A stretch of 64,000 nt of DNA from Bacteroidales bacterium (GTDB taxonomy: Bacteria > Bacteroidota > Bacteroidia > Bacteroidales > VadinHA17): the NCBI GenBank assembly GCA_003142255.1, contig PLLO01000014.1:248371-312370 (forward strand), given 5' to 3'. Position numbers and translations under genes: made by a program. Of this stretch, positions 53,942-63,466 are shown piece by piece. Positions within the stretch are counted from its first letter, which is position 1, and the number at the start of each line of letters is the position of its first letter. The notes under the pieces are model-generated. The model did not search any database. It was not told the DNA's origin and saw only the letters and a list, made by a program, of their open reading frames with translations.

Positions 53942-54928
53942 CTATCTCCGGGTCCACTCTTTAACAGATGGTTCCTGCAAATTAAGAGACTTAAAAATAT
54001 TTTCTTTTGTATATTTCCTGGCTTCCTTTTCTGAAAGCTGATGGCACCAATCAACACGTGCCGATGTTCTGGCACCTGGTCCGGTATTTCCATATTCGGC
54101 AAAGAATGCAGTCTTCTCACGTGCAGGGCTTGACCAATTGTCCCATCCGACTGCAAGAATGTGACTACCTAATCTGCAATTAAGAAAAGCGACCCTGGCA
54201 TAATCCCTCCAGGGACGCCCAAGATAAACCTTGTTTATCCCTGTATCAGCAGTAAGTTCGCAATTCAGGAATATAAAGCCAAAAGGTTTTCCATCTGGAG
54301 TGCTTGCAGCAGTAATATATGAATTGCTTTTACTATGGATTTTGCAAAAATCAAAAATAGCTGTAGCTGCACCAAAAATAAAATCTGTTGTACCTTCAAT
54401 ATAACATGAATCAAAATATTGCCGAGTATTTTGTCCGGCAACGTATAGAGTGTCCTGGTTCCCCAAAAAACGGCAGTTTTTAAAAGTACAACGATCTCCC
54501 TCGATATGCAAGGCAACCGCTTGTCCAACAGGACCTGATGTATTCTCTATAGTAAGATTTTCTGCATAAAAATCATTACCTTCAACCAGCAAAGTATAAG
54601 TAAAAAATGTACTATTCCTTCCACGGTTGATCTTATTAAAATAGTCGTCATATGAAATGATCGTATGTTCCATACTTTCGCCAATAAACGAGAGTTTGTT
54701 ATTCCAGGCAGGAACTTGTACTTTTTCTTTATAAACACCATTTTTAATAAAAATTAAAATTCTTTTATCCGGGAAGCATCTGCAAACTTCAATTGCCGAC
54801 TGAATACTTTTATAATCACCGCTTCCATCAAGGGCTACAATAATGTCATAGGTTCCGATAGCGTTTGTCCGGACTGTTATCATCAGAAATAAAAGAATTG
54901 ATACTCTCAGCCTTTTTAGAATCAACAT
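53942..54928 (-). CDS. Pectin methylesterase (carbohydrate esterase family 8)
   Basis: 328 aa with a signal peptide (residues ~5-23). Right-handed beta-helix with the CE8 signatures GPVGQAVALHIEGDR, GNQDTLY (Asp159), YIEGTTDFIFG (nucleophile Asp182) and LGRPW (Arg238, Trp240), all intact. It removes methyl esters from homogalacturonan, preparing it for lyases or hydrolases. It is the last gene of the minus-strand PUL, after the esterase and SusCD. Confidence 0.95.
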   Translation of the reverse strand: MLILKRLRVSILLFLMITVRTNAIGTYDIIVALDGSGDYKSIQSAIEVCRCFPDKRILIFIKNGVYKEKVQVPAWNNKLSFIGESMEHTIISYDDYFNKINRGRNSTFFTYTLLVEGNDFYAENLTIENTSGPVGQAVALHIEGDRCTFKNCRFLGNQDTLYVAGQNTRQYFDSCYIEGTTDFIFGAATAIFDFCKIHSKSNSYITAASTPDGKPFGFIFLNCELTADTGINKVYLGRPWRDYARVAFLNCRLGSHILAVGWDNWSSPAREKTAFFAEYGNTGPGARTSARVDWCHQLSEKEARKYTKENIFKSLNLQEPSVKEWTRR

Positions 54929-55000
54929 TTTGAACTTTTTTAAGGTTACTAATTCTGTTTCAGTTAGCTCCCTGGTATAATAAATTTTAAAATCCCGAAA

Positions 55001-56011
55001 CTATTTTAGTATTTTGGTTAAGAAATCTGTGGCATAATCCACTGTTTGTTCAAACCAGGGGTGGAATAAACAAAAGGGATGTGGCGAATCGGGAATAGTA
55101 TGAACTTCTGTGTAAATATTTAGATGTCTCATCATGTCGATCATTTCATCCCTACCCGCGTGAAACCTGGGAAGAGAACTGTTAATAAAACATATTGGCA
55201 CTGACTTAGTATTCACCCAGAAAATAGCCGAAGCTTCTTTCCATATTTCAGGCTTTTCCTCGTAAGAACCTCCCAGCCAGACAACATCACATGTGTTTGG
55301 TTCACGAACAAGGTTCAAGGACCAGGGAGCCAGAAAATCCAGTATTCCATCAATATCAACAATTGCCTGAACATCGCTGTTGAAATTTTCGTTGATTTTA
55401 TAACCTTCGAATTTTTTTACGCCGTTTGTCATTCCTGTTAATGCTGCTAGTTGTCCGCCTGCTGAAAATCCAAGAATGGCTATATGGTCCGGATCAATGC
55501 TATACTTGACAGCATTAGCCCGCATCCATCTTATTGAGGCTTTTATATCATAAATTGCAGCAGGGTATAAAGCTTCCGGAGAAAGCCTGTATTCCACCGT
55601 TGCAGCAACAAATCCCCTGGAGGCCAATTGCTGGGCCAAAGGTACATGTTGCGACCTGTTTCCTGATATCCAGCCACCACCATGAACAATAATTATCCCA
55701 GGATACCTACCTGATTTTTCAGGCTTGAATATATCAAGATGTAAGTCTCTTGTTCCATATGGTGTATCAGGAAGGGTTGCATAAATCACATTTGATTCTC
55801 CAATTACTCCTTCTGGTAAACCAGGTTTTACAATAACGGCATTTGGAAAATCCTTCCTTATTTGAAACCATGCACTGCTGGTTGTAAAAGAAGTATCGAA
55901 TTGGATGACAGTTCTTTTTGCTGACTGAGCAAATGAAGCTTGAAAACTGAAGTTCAAAAAAAGAATAACCACAGCTATTTCTATAGATCTGAATGTCTTA
56001 TAATGAATCAT
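55001..56011 (-). CDS. Secreted alpha/beta-hydrolase esterase of the pectin locus
   Basis: 336 aa from the Met that starts a signal peptide (hydrophobic ~11-24, cleavage after FAQ). An in-frame Met 105 bases earlier is rejected because it lies within the terminator at 56071. Hormone-sensitive-lipase-like: oxyanion motif HGGGW (110-114), nucleophile GFSAGG with Ser183, and a DSPHPF histidine near the end. In pectin loci such enzymes remove acetyl or feruloyl esters; acetyl is the likelier target, by context. Confidence 0.85.
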   Translation of the reverse strand: MIHYKTFRSIEIAVVILFLNFSFQASFAQSAKRTVIQFDTSFTTSSAWFQIRKDFPNAVIVKPGLPEGVIGESNVIYATLPDTPYGTRDLHLDIFKPEKSGRYPGIIIVHGGGWISGNRSQHVPLAQQLASRGFVAATVEYRLSPEALYPAAIYDIKASIRWMRANAVKYSIDPDHIAILGFSAGGQLAALTGMTNGVKKFEGYKINENFNSDVQAIVDIDGILDFLAPWSLNLVREPNTCDVVWLGGSYEEKPEIWKEASAIFWVNTKSVPICFINSSLPRFHAGRDEMIDMMRHLNIYTEVHTIPDSPHPFCLFHPWFEQTVDYATDFLTKILK

Positions 56012-56070
56012 TGCATTTGATTTGAGTAGATTTGTGTTGAATAATAATTGTTTACTTTGGGTGAAAAAGG

Positions 56071-56102
56071 GCAGGCTCCCGGAATACTGTCCGGGAACCT
56101 GC
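56071..56102 (-). terminator. Intrinsic terminator after susD
   Basis: Stem-loop of about 13 bp (one mismatch) at 56071-56102, followed on the minus strand by CCTTTTT. It lies between susD and the esterase and may reduce read-through into the enzyme genes. Confidence 0.65.
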
Positions 56103-56131
56103 ATACAAACTACCACCTAACCTACTCTAAC

Positions 56132-57763
56132 CTAATAACCTGTATTTTGTTTAAGATTTGGGTTTTTATTGATTTCAGCAAGGGGAATTGGGAATAAATT
56201 TTTATTACTGCCATTAGGCGAATGAGACAACCACGATTTGGTTGTAAATACCCCAAAACGAATCATATCTGTACGCCTGTGACCTTCAGCAGCAAACTCC
56301 CATCCTAGTTCATCAAGAAATCTACCATATTGAATATCATCACCCCCTTCGATTGTGGTAGTGAAATGGTTTTTCAATCCATATTGATAACCACTGCCCG
56401 AATTAAGCTGAGTGCCTGTTACTATAGCCAATGCTGGATCACTGAAATCACGTGAACGAACTGCAGTTACAATTGTTGCAGCAGCATCTGCGTAACCTGT
56501 TCGTAGCAAACATTCAGCCTTCATCATTTGAATATCTGCATACCGGAATATAGGAAAATCATTGCTCATGTTATTTGCATATGACAATGGTGCAATTTCC
56601 CATTTATTAATCCTGAAACTATGCACTTCCTGAGTTGAATCAATACCAGGTATTTCATTGACAATTATTAGTGGCTTCCCTACCATTACACCATAGGCAC
56701 ATATTAAGGGAGTTCCGGTTGCAGAATATTGCTGTCCCATCATCCATCCGTCAGAATATCTTTTATCCTGTTTATTATAAGTATCAATAAACTGAGGAAT
56801 AGCATTCAGACCACCCCATCCGCCATACTTTGTATTAAAAGTAAACTGATGTTGAGGTGTCATTGTCCATGCTGCTAGGCAGTTGCCTGTAGCATACACT
56901 TCATCGAAAGGTACTGCCCAAATGAGTTCTTTTGAATTCTGGTTCTGTTGTTTGAAACAGTTTTTCTGAACAGCCTCTAAATAAAATTTCCCTGAATTTA
57001 TGACGGAATCGCATGCAACAATACATTCATTCCAATGAGTTGTACCAGAATAAACTCCTGCATTCAGATACATTTTTGCAAGCAAAGCATAAGCGGCCCA
57101 TTTATTATTGAATCTTCCATAGGTTGTTACATCACTGCTCCTGCTTAAGTAGGGGATTGCGGTGGTTATTTCCGAAACAATAAAGTTATAAACGGCTGCC
57201 CTGTTGCTTTGCTCTGGTAAAAATCCAAGAGGCACATCAAACCTATCAACAACGGGTACATTACCAAACAGATCACAAAGAACCCAGTAGTAAGAAGCTC
57301 TAAGAACTTTTAATTCACCTAAAACACTGTTTTTTGATGTTTCATCTACAGGTATTGTACCGGATTCAATCTGATAAATAATACGATTACAGTTTAAAAT
57401 ACCGGAATAGGAATATTTCCAGGCATCAACCATATGTGCTTGTTCTGAAGTCCATTTATGTTCATGCATTCTGCGATGGGTTCCACCATCAACGAAACCA
57501 TAGGGTTTAGCAGGTACAGCAAGTTCATCAGCACATATTTCCTGCGTTATAAATAATCCCTGAGCTCCGGAAAAAAGTAAGTTCCTCCAGTCGGAATAAG
57601 CAGGACCAACCAAAGAGCCTATATCATCCTTTGTCGGGACAAATTTTGAAGCAACAATATCAGAATAGGGGGTGTTTTCTAATTTGGTACAGGAGTTGAA
57701 GTATATAACTGCAACAGCACAAAGAGTACCAAAATACATTATATATGATCTTTTCTTTTTCAT
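56132..57763 (-). CDS. SusD/RagB-family glycan-binding lipoprotein
   Basis: 543 aa. Lipobox FNSC with Cys25 anchors it to the outer membrane. The SusD fold is visible as TPR-type helices (GELKVLRASYYWVLCDLFGNVPVV, the ALLAKMYLNAGVY segment) and the end LGWEFAAEGHRRTDMIRFG with PIPLAEINKNPNLKQNTGY. It binds oligosaccharides as the lid of SusC. It starts 14 bases after susC, in the same operon. Confidence 0.96.
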   Translation of the reverse strand: MKKKRSYIMYFGTLCAVAVIYFNSCTKLENTPYSDIVASKFVPTKDDIGSLVGPAYSDWRNLLFSGAQGLFITQEICADELAVPAKPYGFVDGGTHRRMHEHKWTSEQAHMVDAWKYSYSGILNCNRIIYQIESGTIPVDETSKNSVLGELKVLRASYYWVLCDLFGNVPVVDRFDVPLGFLPEQSNRAAVYNFIVSEITTAIPYLSRSSDVTTYGRFNNKWAAYALLAKMYLNAGVYSGTTHWNECIVACDSVINSGKFYLEAVQKNCFKQQNQNSKELIWAVPFDEVYATGNCLAAWTMTPQHQFTFNTKYGGWGGLNAIPQFIDTYNKQDKRYSDGWMMGQQYSATGTPLICAYGVMVGKPLIIVNEIPGIDSTQEVHSFRINKWEIAPLSYANNMSNDFPIFRYADIQMMKAECLLRTGYADAAATIVTAVRSRDFSDPALAIVTGTQLNSGSGYQYGLKNHFTTTIEGGDDIQYGRFLDELGWEFAAEGHRRTDMIRFGVFTTKSWLSHSPNGSNKNLFPIPLAEINKNPNLKQNTGY

Positions 57764-57777
57764 GAGAATCCCTTTAA

Positions 57778-60700
57778 TTATTTAATAGTAAGTTTTAAGC
57801 CGAGAGTTAACACTCTTACAGATGGATACTTATCTCTATCATCGAGACCTGGATAAAGTCCAAGTCTGTTTACTTCTGGATCCATGCCTTTATATTTAGT
57901 AAAGCAAAGTGTATTTAATGAAGAGAAATACAAATAGGCAGATGAAATGTGTTTTACCTTGGATAAATCGAAATTATAACCAACTGTTACATTATCAATT
58001 TTCCAGAAATCTCCATTTTCAACATAGTAACTGTTAAAATCAGGCATCACAGTTTTATTTAAAACCGCTTTTCCAAATACTTTATCATAAGAGGAACTCA
58101 GCTGATTATAAAGTGTAAAACCGGGAAGTTCATAATACATGCGCTGGAAATCCAATATCTGGTATTTAAAAGCGCCTCGCATGGTTATACTCAGATCCAG
58201 ATTCCCAAAGCGAAAATTATTATTCCAGCCGGCATAAAATTTAGGTAACCCGTTGCCCAGTATTTTCTTATCTGCCTCAGTTCTTGCAGCCAGTAAAACA
58301 GAATTCCCGTTTTTATCTTCGTAAAGCCAGTTACCATCACTCGTGATATCAACAACCTTATATCCATAGAAATTCCCTATTGGTTCGCCAACCTGAATAC
58401 GATGAGTGTACGTCTGAACAGGAGATCCTGTGTAACCAACATTAATAAAATCGTTAGTTACCTGATAAAGGTCGTTGGAAAGAGATGCCAGCACATTCTT
58501 GTTTGTTGAGAAACTAATACCTGATTTCCAGTCGAACTTATTGGTATGAACAGGTACAAAGTTAAGTAGGATCTCAAGACCATTGTTTTTCATAACCCCC
58601 ACATTTGCTGTTGTCGTAGTAAACAAGTTAGGAGGTGAAGGCACCTGATAATCATAAAGTAATCCCTCAGTTCTGCGAATGTAGTAATCGATATTACCGC
58701 TTATTAACCCCTTTAATATGCTAAAGTCCAATCCGAAATTTGTTTCCTTTTTAACTTCCCATTTCAAGTAGGGATTATCGTTACTAATTGGCCCCAAACT
58801 TGGAACGAATGCTCCATTTATGAGGAAAGATCCCTGAGTGTATCCCATGCGGCTAAGTCCAAGGAATAACGCATCAGGAGCTGTACCGGTTACTCCATAG
58901 CCTGCCCGAATTTTCAGATCATCCAAAAACTTGATATCTTTCATAAAGTTTTCCTTGTTGATCCTCCATCCAACAGAAACGGAGGGGAACATACCCCATG
59001 CGTTATTGGTGCCTACGAATTTTGAAGAGCCCTCATAACGAAGACTGGCCATTAACAGATATTTTTCTTTATAGTTATAAGTTATTCTGCCGAAGAAGCC
59101 AATTAAGTTTGAGGCTGTCTTGCTGCTGGATAGGGTTGCTTTTCCTGCTCCTAAAGCCATCCCAACACCAATGTTATCGGCATATGAGAAGTTTCCTGCC
59201 GGAAAATCATAATTTTTCATGTAACCATATTCATAGACATTATCCTGGTAACTGTATCCGGCCAGTGCTGAAAAATTATGAAATTCAATAGACTTACTGT
59301 ATTCAGCTGTTAATTCCATAAGTCGATCAACAGATTGTGCATTGCTTTTAATAGCCAAACCATTCAGGTTATCTCGTATGGTCGAAATGTTATTTTTAGA
59401 TTCAGAATAACCATATACGTTATTAAATTTACTACGTGAAACCAAAGCCTTAAGCCTTAATCCCGTAACTGGCTCCCATGTTACATTACCGCTCAAGCGG
59501 GTTGTTTGAGATTGATTCTGGCCTGTAGATTCATTTAATAATGATACCGGGTTTTCATAATAAGCAATCCCTGGTTGTTCAAACCATGTTCCATCAGGAT
59601 TCTTAATTGGAGCTGTCGGATTTCGTATAAAAGCATTTCTAAAGATAGTGTTGTCAAAGCTTGTCCCGTCGCCCAGACTGCTATATTGATTGTCTGTGTT
59701 TATGAAATTAAAATTCATTTTCAGTTTGTCATCAAACATATTATGATTCACATCGAACCTTCCGTTAATAGTTTGATTCTCAGATTTAATAAAAACGCCT
59801 TCATTATAACGATAACTTACAGTTCCCAGGTAATTGGTTTTGGTATTACCTCCTCTAATAGTCAGATTATGTGAATGGCTTACAGGCAAATTACGGCTCA
59901 CTTCTTTCATCCAGTCAGTGTTACTGCCTAAATCCTGGAATGCTGTTCCCTCTGCCAGCCGGGCCCTATATTCTGCTGCAGTCAGCATCTTCGGGAGATT
60001 AACAAAACTTTGTGTGCTCACATAAGTATTATATTCCAGTGATGGGGCAATTTCACCGTTTGCTCTTTTTGTTGTAATCAGGATAACCCCGTTTGTCCCC
60101 CGTGTACCATATATAGCAGCAGCAGACCCATCTTTCAATACACCGATGTTTTCAATATCTTCAGGTGCAACTGTGTACATGTCTCCCGGAATCCCATCCA
60201 CCAGGATCAAGGGTTGAACACTTGTTGCAAGAGTAGCGGTTCCCCTAAGAAGAAATTGAGAGGAAGTAGTCGGATCGCCACTTGGAGTGCTGATAGATAA
60301 GCCTGCCACTTTACCCTGCATTAATTGTACAGCATCCTTGACAGCACCATGGATCAGGTTTTCTGACTTTACATTAACTATAGCACTTGTAACTTCTGAT
60401 TTTTTTTGTGTACCGTAGCCTACAACAATTATTTCATCCAGTTCAGTTGCTGCCTCCTCCATAACCACATTAATTGCACTTTGTCCCTTTACTTCGATTT
60501 CCTGACTTTTCATTCCAATGAAAGAAAAGATGAGAATTGCATTCCCTGAAACACCTGTAAGAATGTATTTACCCTCATTATCAGTTATTGTACCAATAAC
60601 ATTAGAATTCTTCACAGTAACCGTTGCCCCTGCTACAGGTTGTCCAGACTTATCGGTTACTTTTCCCGAAATGGACTGCTGGGGAGATTCTTCGGATTCC

Positions 60701-61077
60701 ATCAGACTTTTTGGTGAAAGAATTATCTGCCTGTTCATAAGAATATAAGTAACCTGCTGGCCTTCGAAAAGCTTGTCGAGAATATCTTTGATCTTTTCAT
60801 TTTTTACTGATATATCAACCTTCTTTTCAACATCAAGTAAATCATTGTTGTACAGAAAGAAAAATTCGCTTGATTTTTCTATTTCTTTCAAAACTTCTTT
60901 AATAGAAGTCTCTTTGAGATCCAGCGAGATAGCCGTATTTTGAGAATAGCTATCGATAGCTAAAGCAGAGAATACCGGAAAAAAGATCAGAAATAGTGAA
61001 AGTTTCATAACTAGGAGAATTTTTGACCGGGCCATCCATTTAAGGATATTATCCCGCTCATTTGGATTTTTTTTCAT
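57778..61077 (-). CDS. SusC/RagA-family TonB-dependent transporter with STN signalling domain
   Basis: 1099 aa. After a signal-anchor region come an STN domain (~48-125: ISLDLKETSIKEVLKEIE), a carboxypeptidase-like regulatory domain (~133-210: SISGKVTDKSGQPVAGATV), the TonB box EIIVVGYGTQKK (~228), the plug (~240-350) and a 22-strand barrel ending TLGLKLTIK. The STN domain contacts the periplasmic part of FecR, so substrate import should activate the ECF sigma factor next door. With SusD it forms the pectin-oligosaccharide importer. Confidence 0.96.
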   Translation of the reverse strand: MKKNPNERDNILKWMARSKILLVMKLSLFLIFFPVFSALAIDSYSQNTAISLDLKETSIKEVLKEIEKSSEFFFLYNNDLLDVEKKVDISVKNEKIKDILDKLFEGQQVTYILMNRQIILSPKSLMESEESPQQSISGKVTDKSGQPVAGATVTVKNSNVIGTITDNEGKYILTGVSGNAILIFSFIGMKSQEIEVKGQSAINVVMEEAATELDEIIVVGYGTQKKSEVTSAIVNVKSENLIHGAVKDAVQLMQGKVAGLSISTPSGDPTTSSQFLLRGTATLATSVQPLILVDGIPGDMYTVAPEDIENIGVLKDGSAAAIYGTRGTNGVILITTKRANGEIAPSLEYNTYVSTQSFVNLPKMLTAAEYRARLAEGTAFQDLGSNTDWMKEVSRNLPVSHSHNLTIRGGNTKTNYLGTVSYRYNEGVFIKSENQTINGRFDVNHNMFDDKLKMNFNFINTDNQYSSLGDGTSFDNTIFRNAFIRNPTAPIKNPDGTWFEQPGIAYYENPVSLLNESTGQNQSQTTRLSGNVTWEPVTGLRLKALVSRSKFNNVYGYSESKNNISTIRDNLNGLAIKSNAQSVDRLMELTAEYSKSIEFHNFSALAGYSYQDNVYEYGYMKNYDFPAGNFSYADNIGVGMALGAGKATLSSSKTASNLIGFFGRITYNYKEKYLLMASLRYEGSSKFVGTNNAWGMFPSVSVGWRINKENFMKDIKFLDDLKIRAGYGVTGTAPDALFLGLSRMGYTQGSFLINGAFVPSLGPISNDNPYLKWEVKKETNFGLDFSILKGLISGNIDYYIRRTEGLLYDYQVPSPPNLFTTTTANVGVMKNNGLEILLNFVPVHTNKFDWKSGISFSTNKNVLASLSNDLYQVTNDFINVGYTGSPVQTYTHRIQVGEPIGNFYGYKVVDITSDGNWLYEDKNGNSVLLAARTEADKKILGNGLPKFYAGWNNNFRFGNLDLSITMRGAFKYQILDFQRMYYELPGFTLYNQLSSSYDKVFGKAVLNKTVMPDFNSYYVENGDFWKIDNVTVGYNFDLSKVKHISSAYLYFSSLNTLCFTKYKGMDPEVNRLGLYPGLDDRDKYPSVRVLTLGLKLTIK

Positions 61078-61141
61078 AGATTTGTAGTGTTTTTAATTAA
61101 TACTTAAATTTTGCCTGAATTAAATTCAGGCAATGGTACTT

Positions 61142-61176
61142 ACAGGAAAGTGTTCCCTCACTTTCCTGTTTTTTTC
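61142..61176 (+). terminator. Plus-strand intrinsic terminator in front of susC
   Basis: Perfect 11-bp stem (61142-61152 with 61159-61169), six-base loop, then TTTTTTTC on the plus strand. Both flanking genes are on the minus strand, so it would end an antisense transcript or act as a leader hairpin of susC. Confidence 0.65.
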
Positions 61177-61222
61177 TTTGTTTACTTCATAGGCATTTTA
61201 CGATTAAGTTTAAGTCTTAGGT

Positions 61223-62272
61223 TTATTTGGCTGTCAAAATAATTTTACGCTTACTGAATGAATTGTCGGCATTTTTTGAAGCTGGAATAATTTTGAAATC
61301 GATCGGGCTAGACAAGGATAGAAGCTTTAGAATCTGTTCAAGTGACTCATCAATAAAAGTGGCTGTAAAGTGGTACCTGGTCAATATCTCACTTTTAACA
61401 ATAATATCAACATTATACCAGTTTTCAAGTTTAGCAACAACTGTTTCAATAGGGTCGTTAAAAAACATGATCCTGTTTTCTTTCCATGCAGTGTATTTTT
61501 CCATGCTTTTCTCTTTTCTGGAAGAAACAATTTTTTCTTCTGTATTATACTCAGCTACTTCCATCGGATTTAATGTTATCAGATCTTTGTATTGCCCATT
61601 GATTTCATTTATCATCGTTACCCTGCCCTTTTCCAGCGCTACTGTAACGTTAGAAGTATTGTCATAAGCCATAACATTAAAAGAGGTACCTAGCACTTTT
61701 ACATCAACACTCTCAGTACTGACAATGAATGGGTGTTTCTCATTTTTAACCACTTCGAAATATCCTTCACCATGAAGAATTACTTTTCTCTCTTTCTGAT
61801 TTCTGAAGGAAAGAGGGAACTTCAACGTACTCCCTGAGTTTAGCCAGACCATGGTACTATCGGGCAACCTCAGACTGGAATGCATCCCGAATGCTGTTTT
61901 TACTTCCTGATATACAAACTGGTCAGCTATTTTAGCCTGGTGATTTCTGCCTGCTAAAAAGTAATATACATAAGAAAGAGATACTGAAATAAATAGAATG
62001 GCAGCAGCTTGTTGTATATAACGAATCCATTGCCTTTTAACCCGGAATTCAGGTATCCTGCTTTTGGTCCTCTTAAGTGAAGATTCCAGATCAATACGAT
62101 CTGTAATTGCCTGTTCTGCCGATTTATTCCATATCAGTGAAAAAGCTTCAAATTCTTTTCTATTCTCCGATGATTCGCAAATCCATTTATTGAGCACATC
62201 ATATTCTTCTACCGTTAACTGATCAGTAAAAGACCTGATTAGCAGATTTGATATTTTATTTTTGTCTTGCAT
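61223..62272 (-). CDS. FecR-family anti-sigma factor
   Basis: 349 aa. Cytoplasmic part 1-~85, one transmembrane helix (~86-107, AAAILFISVSLSYVYYFLAG), then the periplasmic FecR domain (~120-215, with MVWLNSGSTLKFPLSF and GEGYFEVVKNEKHPFIV) and a C-terminal DUF4974-like domain ending near residue 349. It links SusC/STN to the sigma factor 100 bp upstream. Confidence 0.95.
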   Translation of the reverse strand: MQDKNKISNLLIRSFTDQLTVEEYDVLNKWICESSENRKEFEAFSLIWNKSAEQAITDRIDLESSLKRTKSRIPEFRVKRQWIRYIQQAAAILFISVSLSYVYYFLAGRNHQAKIADQFVYQEVKTAFGMHSSLRLPDSTMVWLNSGSTLKFPLSFRNQKERKVILHGEGYFEVVKNEKHPFIVSTESVDVKVLGTSFNVMAYDNTSNVTVALEKGRVTMINEINGQYKDLITLNPMEVAEYNTEEKIVSSRKEKSMEKYTAWKENRIMFFNDPIETVVAKLENWYNVDIIVKSEILTRYHFTATFIDESLEQILKLLSLSSPIDFKIIPASKNADNSFSKRKIILTAK

Positions 62273-62374
62273 TAATAATGTTTTTATAAAGACGTAATTA
62301 ATTACACCATACCCTATATTGAAATAGTAAATATTTTTAGAAAAAATTATTTCCGGGACCGGAAATAGGACAGA

Positions 62375-62953
62375 CTAAAATTTTATGATCATAATCAAGA
62401 GGAGAGGCAAGTATTCTTTCAGTTCATTTTTAAGTGTAACTAGTGCTCTTGTAATCAATGCTTCCACCGCTTTTTTGGAAATTCCCATTTTTAAAGCAAT
62501 ATTATTATAAGTAAGCCCTTCAAACCTGCTGTATTCAAAAGCAAGTCTGCAGCGATCGGGAAGAGAAGCAACAGTTAAAATTAATTTCTCTTCAAACTCT
62601 TTTGAAACCAGCGTTGATTCAATTGTGTTCTCATAATATTCCTTAATATCAGCTTGTTGTATATCTTCCATTTTTTTTTGTTTCCTCAAATAATCGATGC
62701 ACTGATTCCGAACCATTATGAAGAGATAAGAAGATATACTTTCAATTTCAGTAGCATCTTTTCTTTTTTCCCAGAGTTTAATAAAACAGTCCTGCACAAA
62801 ATCCTGAGCGATATCCATATCTTTTACATATGACAATGCCTGGACGCACAACGCCTTATAGTAACTTCTGAATATAAAATCAAAAGCTCTTTCCTGCCCC
62901 TTTTGAAATTCAGAAAGCAAATACCGTTGATCAATTCTTTTAGCTGCTTTCAT
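62375..62953 (-). CDS. ECF sigma-70 factor (Bacteroidetes type 1)
   Basis: 192 aa. Sigma region 2 (FIFRSYYKALCVQALSYV, QDFVQDCFIKLWEKR) and region 4 (LPDRCRLAFEYSRFEGLTYN, MGISKKAVEALITRAL) are both complete. It probably transcribes the susCD operon when SusC and FecR signal. It is the first gene of the regulatory cascade here. Confidence 0.95.
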   Translation of the reverse strand: MKAAKRIDQRYLLSEFQKGQERAFDFIFRSYYKALCVQALSYVKDMDIAQDFVQDCFIKLWEKRKDATEIESISSYLFIMVRNQCIDYLRKQKKMEDIQQADIKEYYENTIESTLVSKEFEEKLILTVASLPDRCRLAFEYSRFEGLTYNNIALKMGISKKAVEALITRALVTLKNELKEYLPLLLIMIIKF

Positions 62954-63155
62954 GGGGAGATCATTTCTCCAAATATATTGAAATTAATTCCATATTTAAT
63001 AATATCAGACAACTGGTATATATCAAAATGTTTAAAAACTTATCCGGGAAGATTCCAATGAAACTGAAACCTGATAAGGTCCGGATAGATTATAAAGTAT
63101 CCTTACTTCATAATTCCAATGGTATTTAGTAATAACAGGAAAAACCAATGGCTCT

Positions 63156-63201
63156 GACCACCTTTCGCCGGAGTAAATTGACCATCATTTGCCGGAATTA
63201 A
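63156..63201. mobile_element. Remnant of an IS21-like terminal repeat region
   Basis: GACCACCTTTCGCCGGAGTAA (63156-63176) and GACCATCATTTGCCGGAATT (63180-63199) are two near-identical motifs 24 bases apart, like the repeated transposase-binding sites at IS21 ends. CCGGTGTAC-type copies follow near 63295 and 63307. No transposase remains. The rest of 62954-63466 shows no gene. Confidence 0.4.
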
Positions 63202-63466
63202 GTGCTTGCCGTTAAATTATTTATGATAATTGCTATTGAACCGGCCAAATGTGGTCAAGACGTCCGACTTTTGCAGTATAATAGTATGGCCCCGGTGTAC
63301 TATTCGGTGTACCAGTGAAATCAGGATGTCATAAATTATTAATTATCAGAATAATAGAAAAGAGGTTCGAATCCTACTGAGAACCTGTATCAAAATATTC
63401 ATGATTTGCCAGAAAAATCTGGAGATATCAACTTAAGGTAACAGGGCAAATTTGAATAGTTTATCA

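Noticed and set aside
63361..63390. aggttcgaatcct as another tRNA remnant
   Set aside because: Only three of five T-stem pairs form, and no acceptor, anticodon or D arm can be drawn around it.
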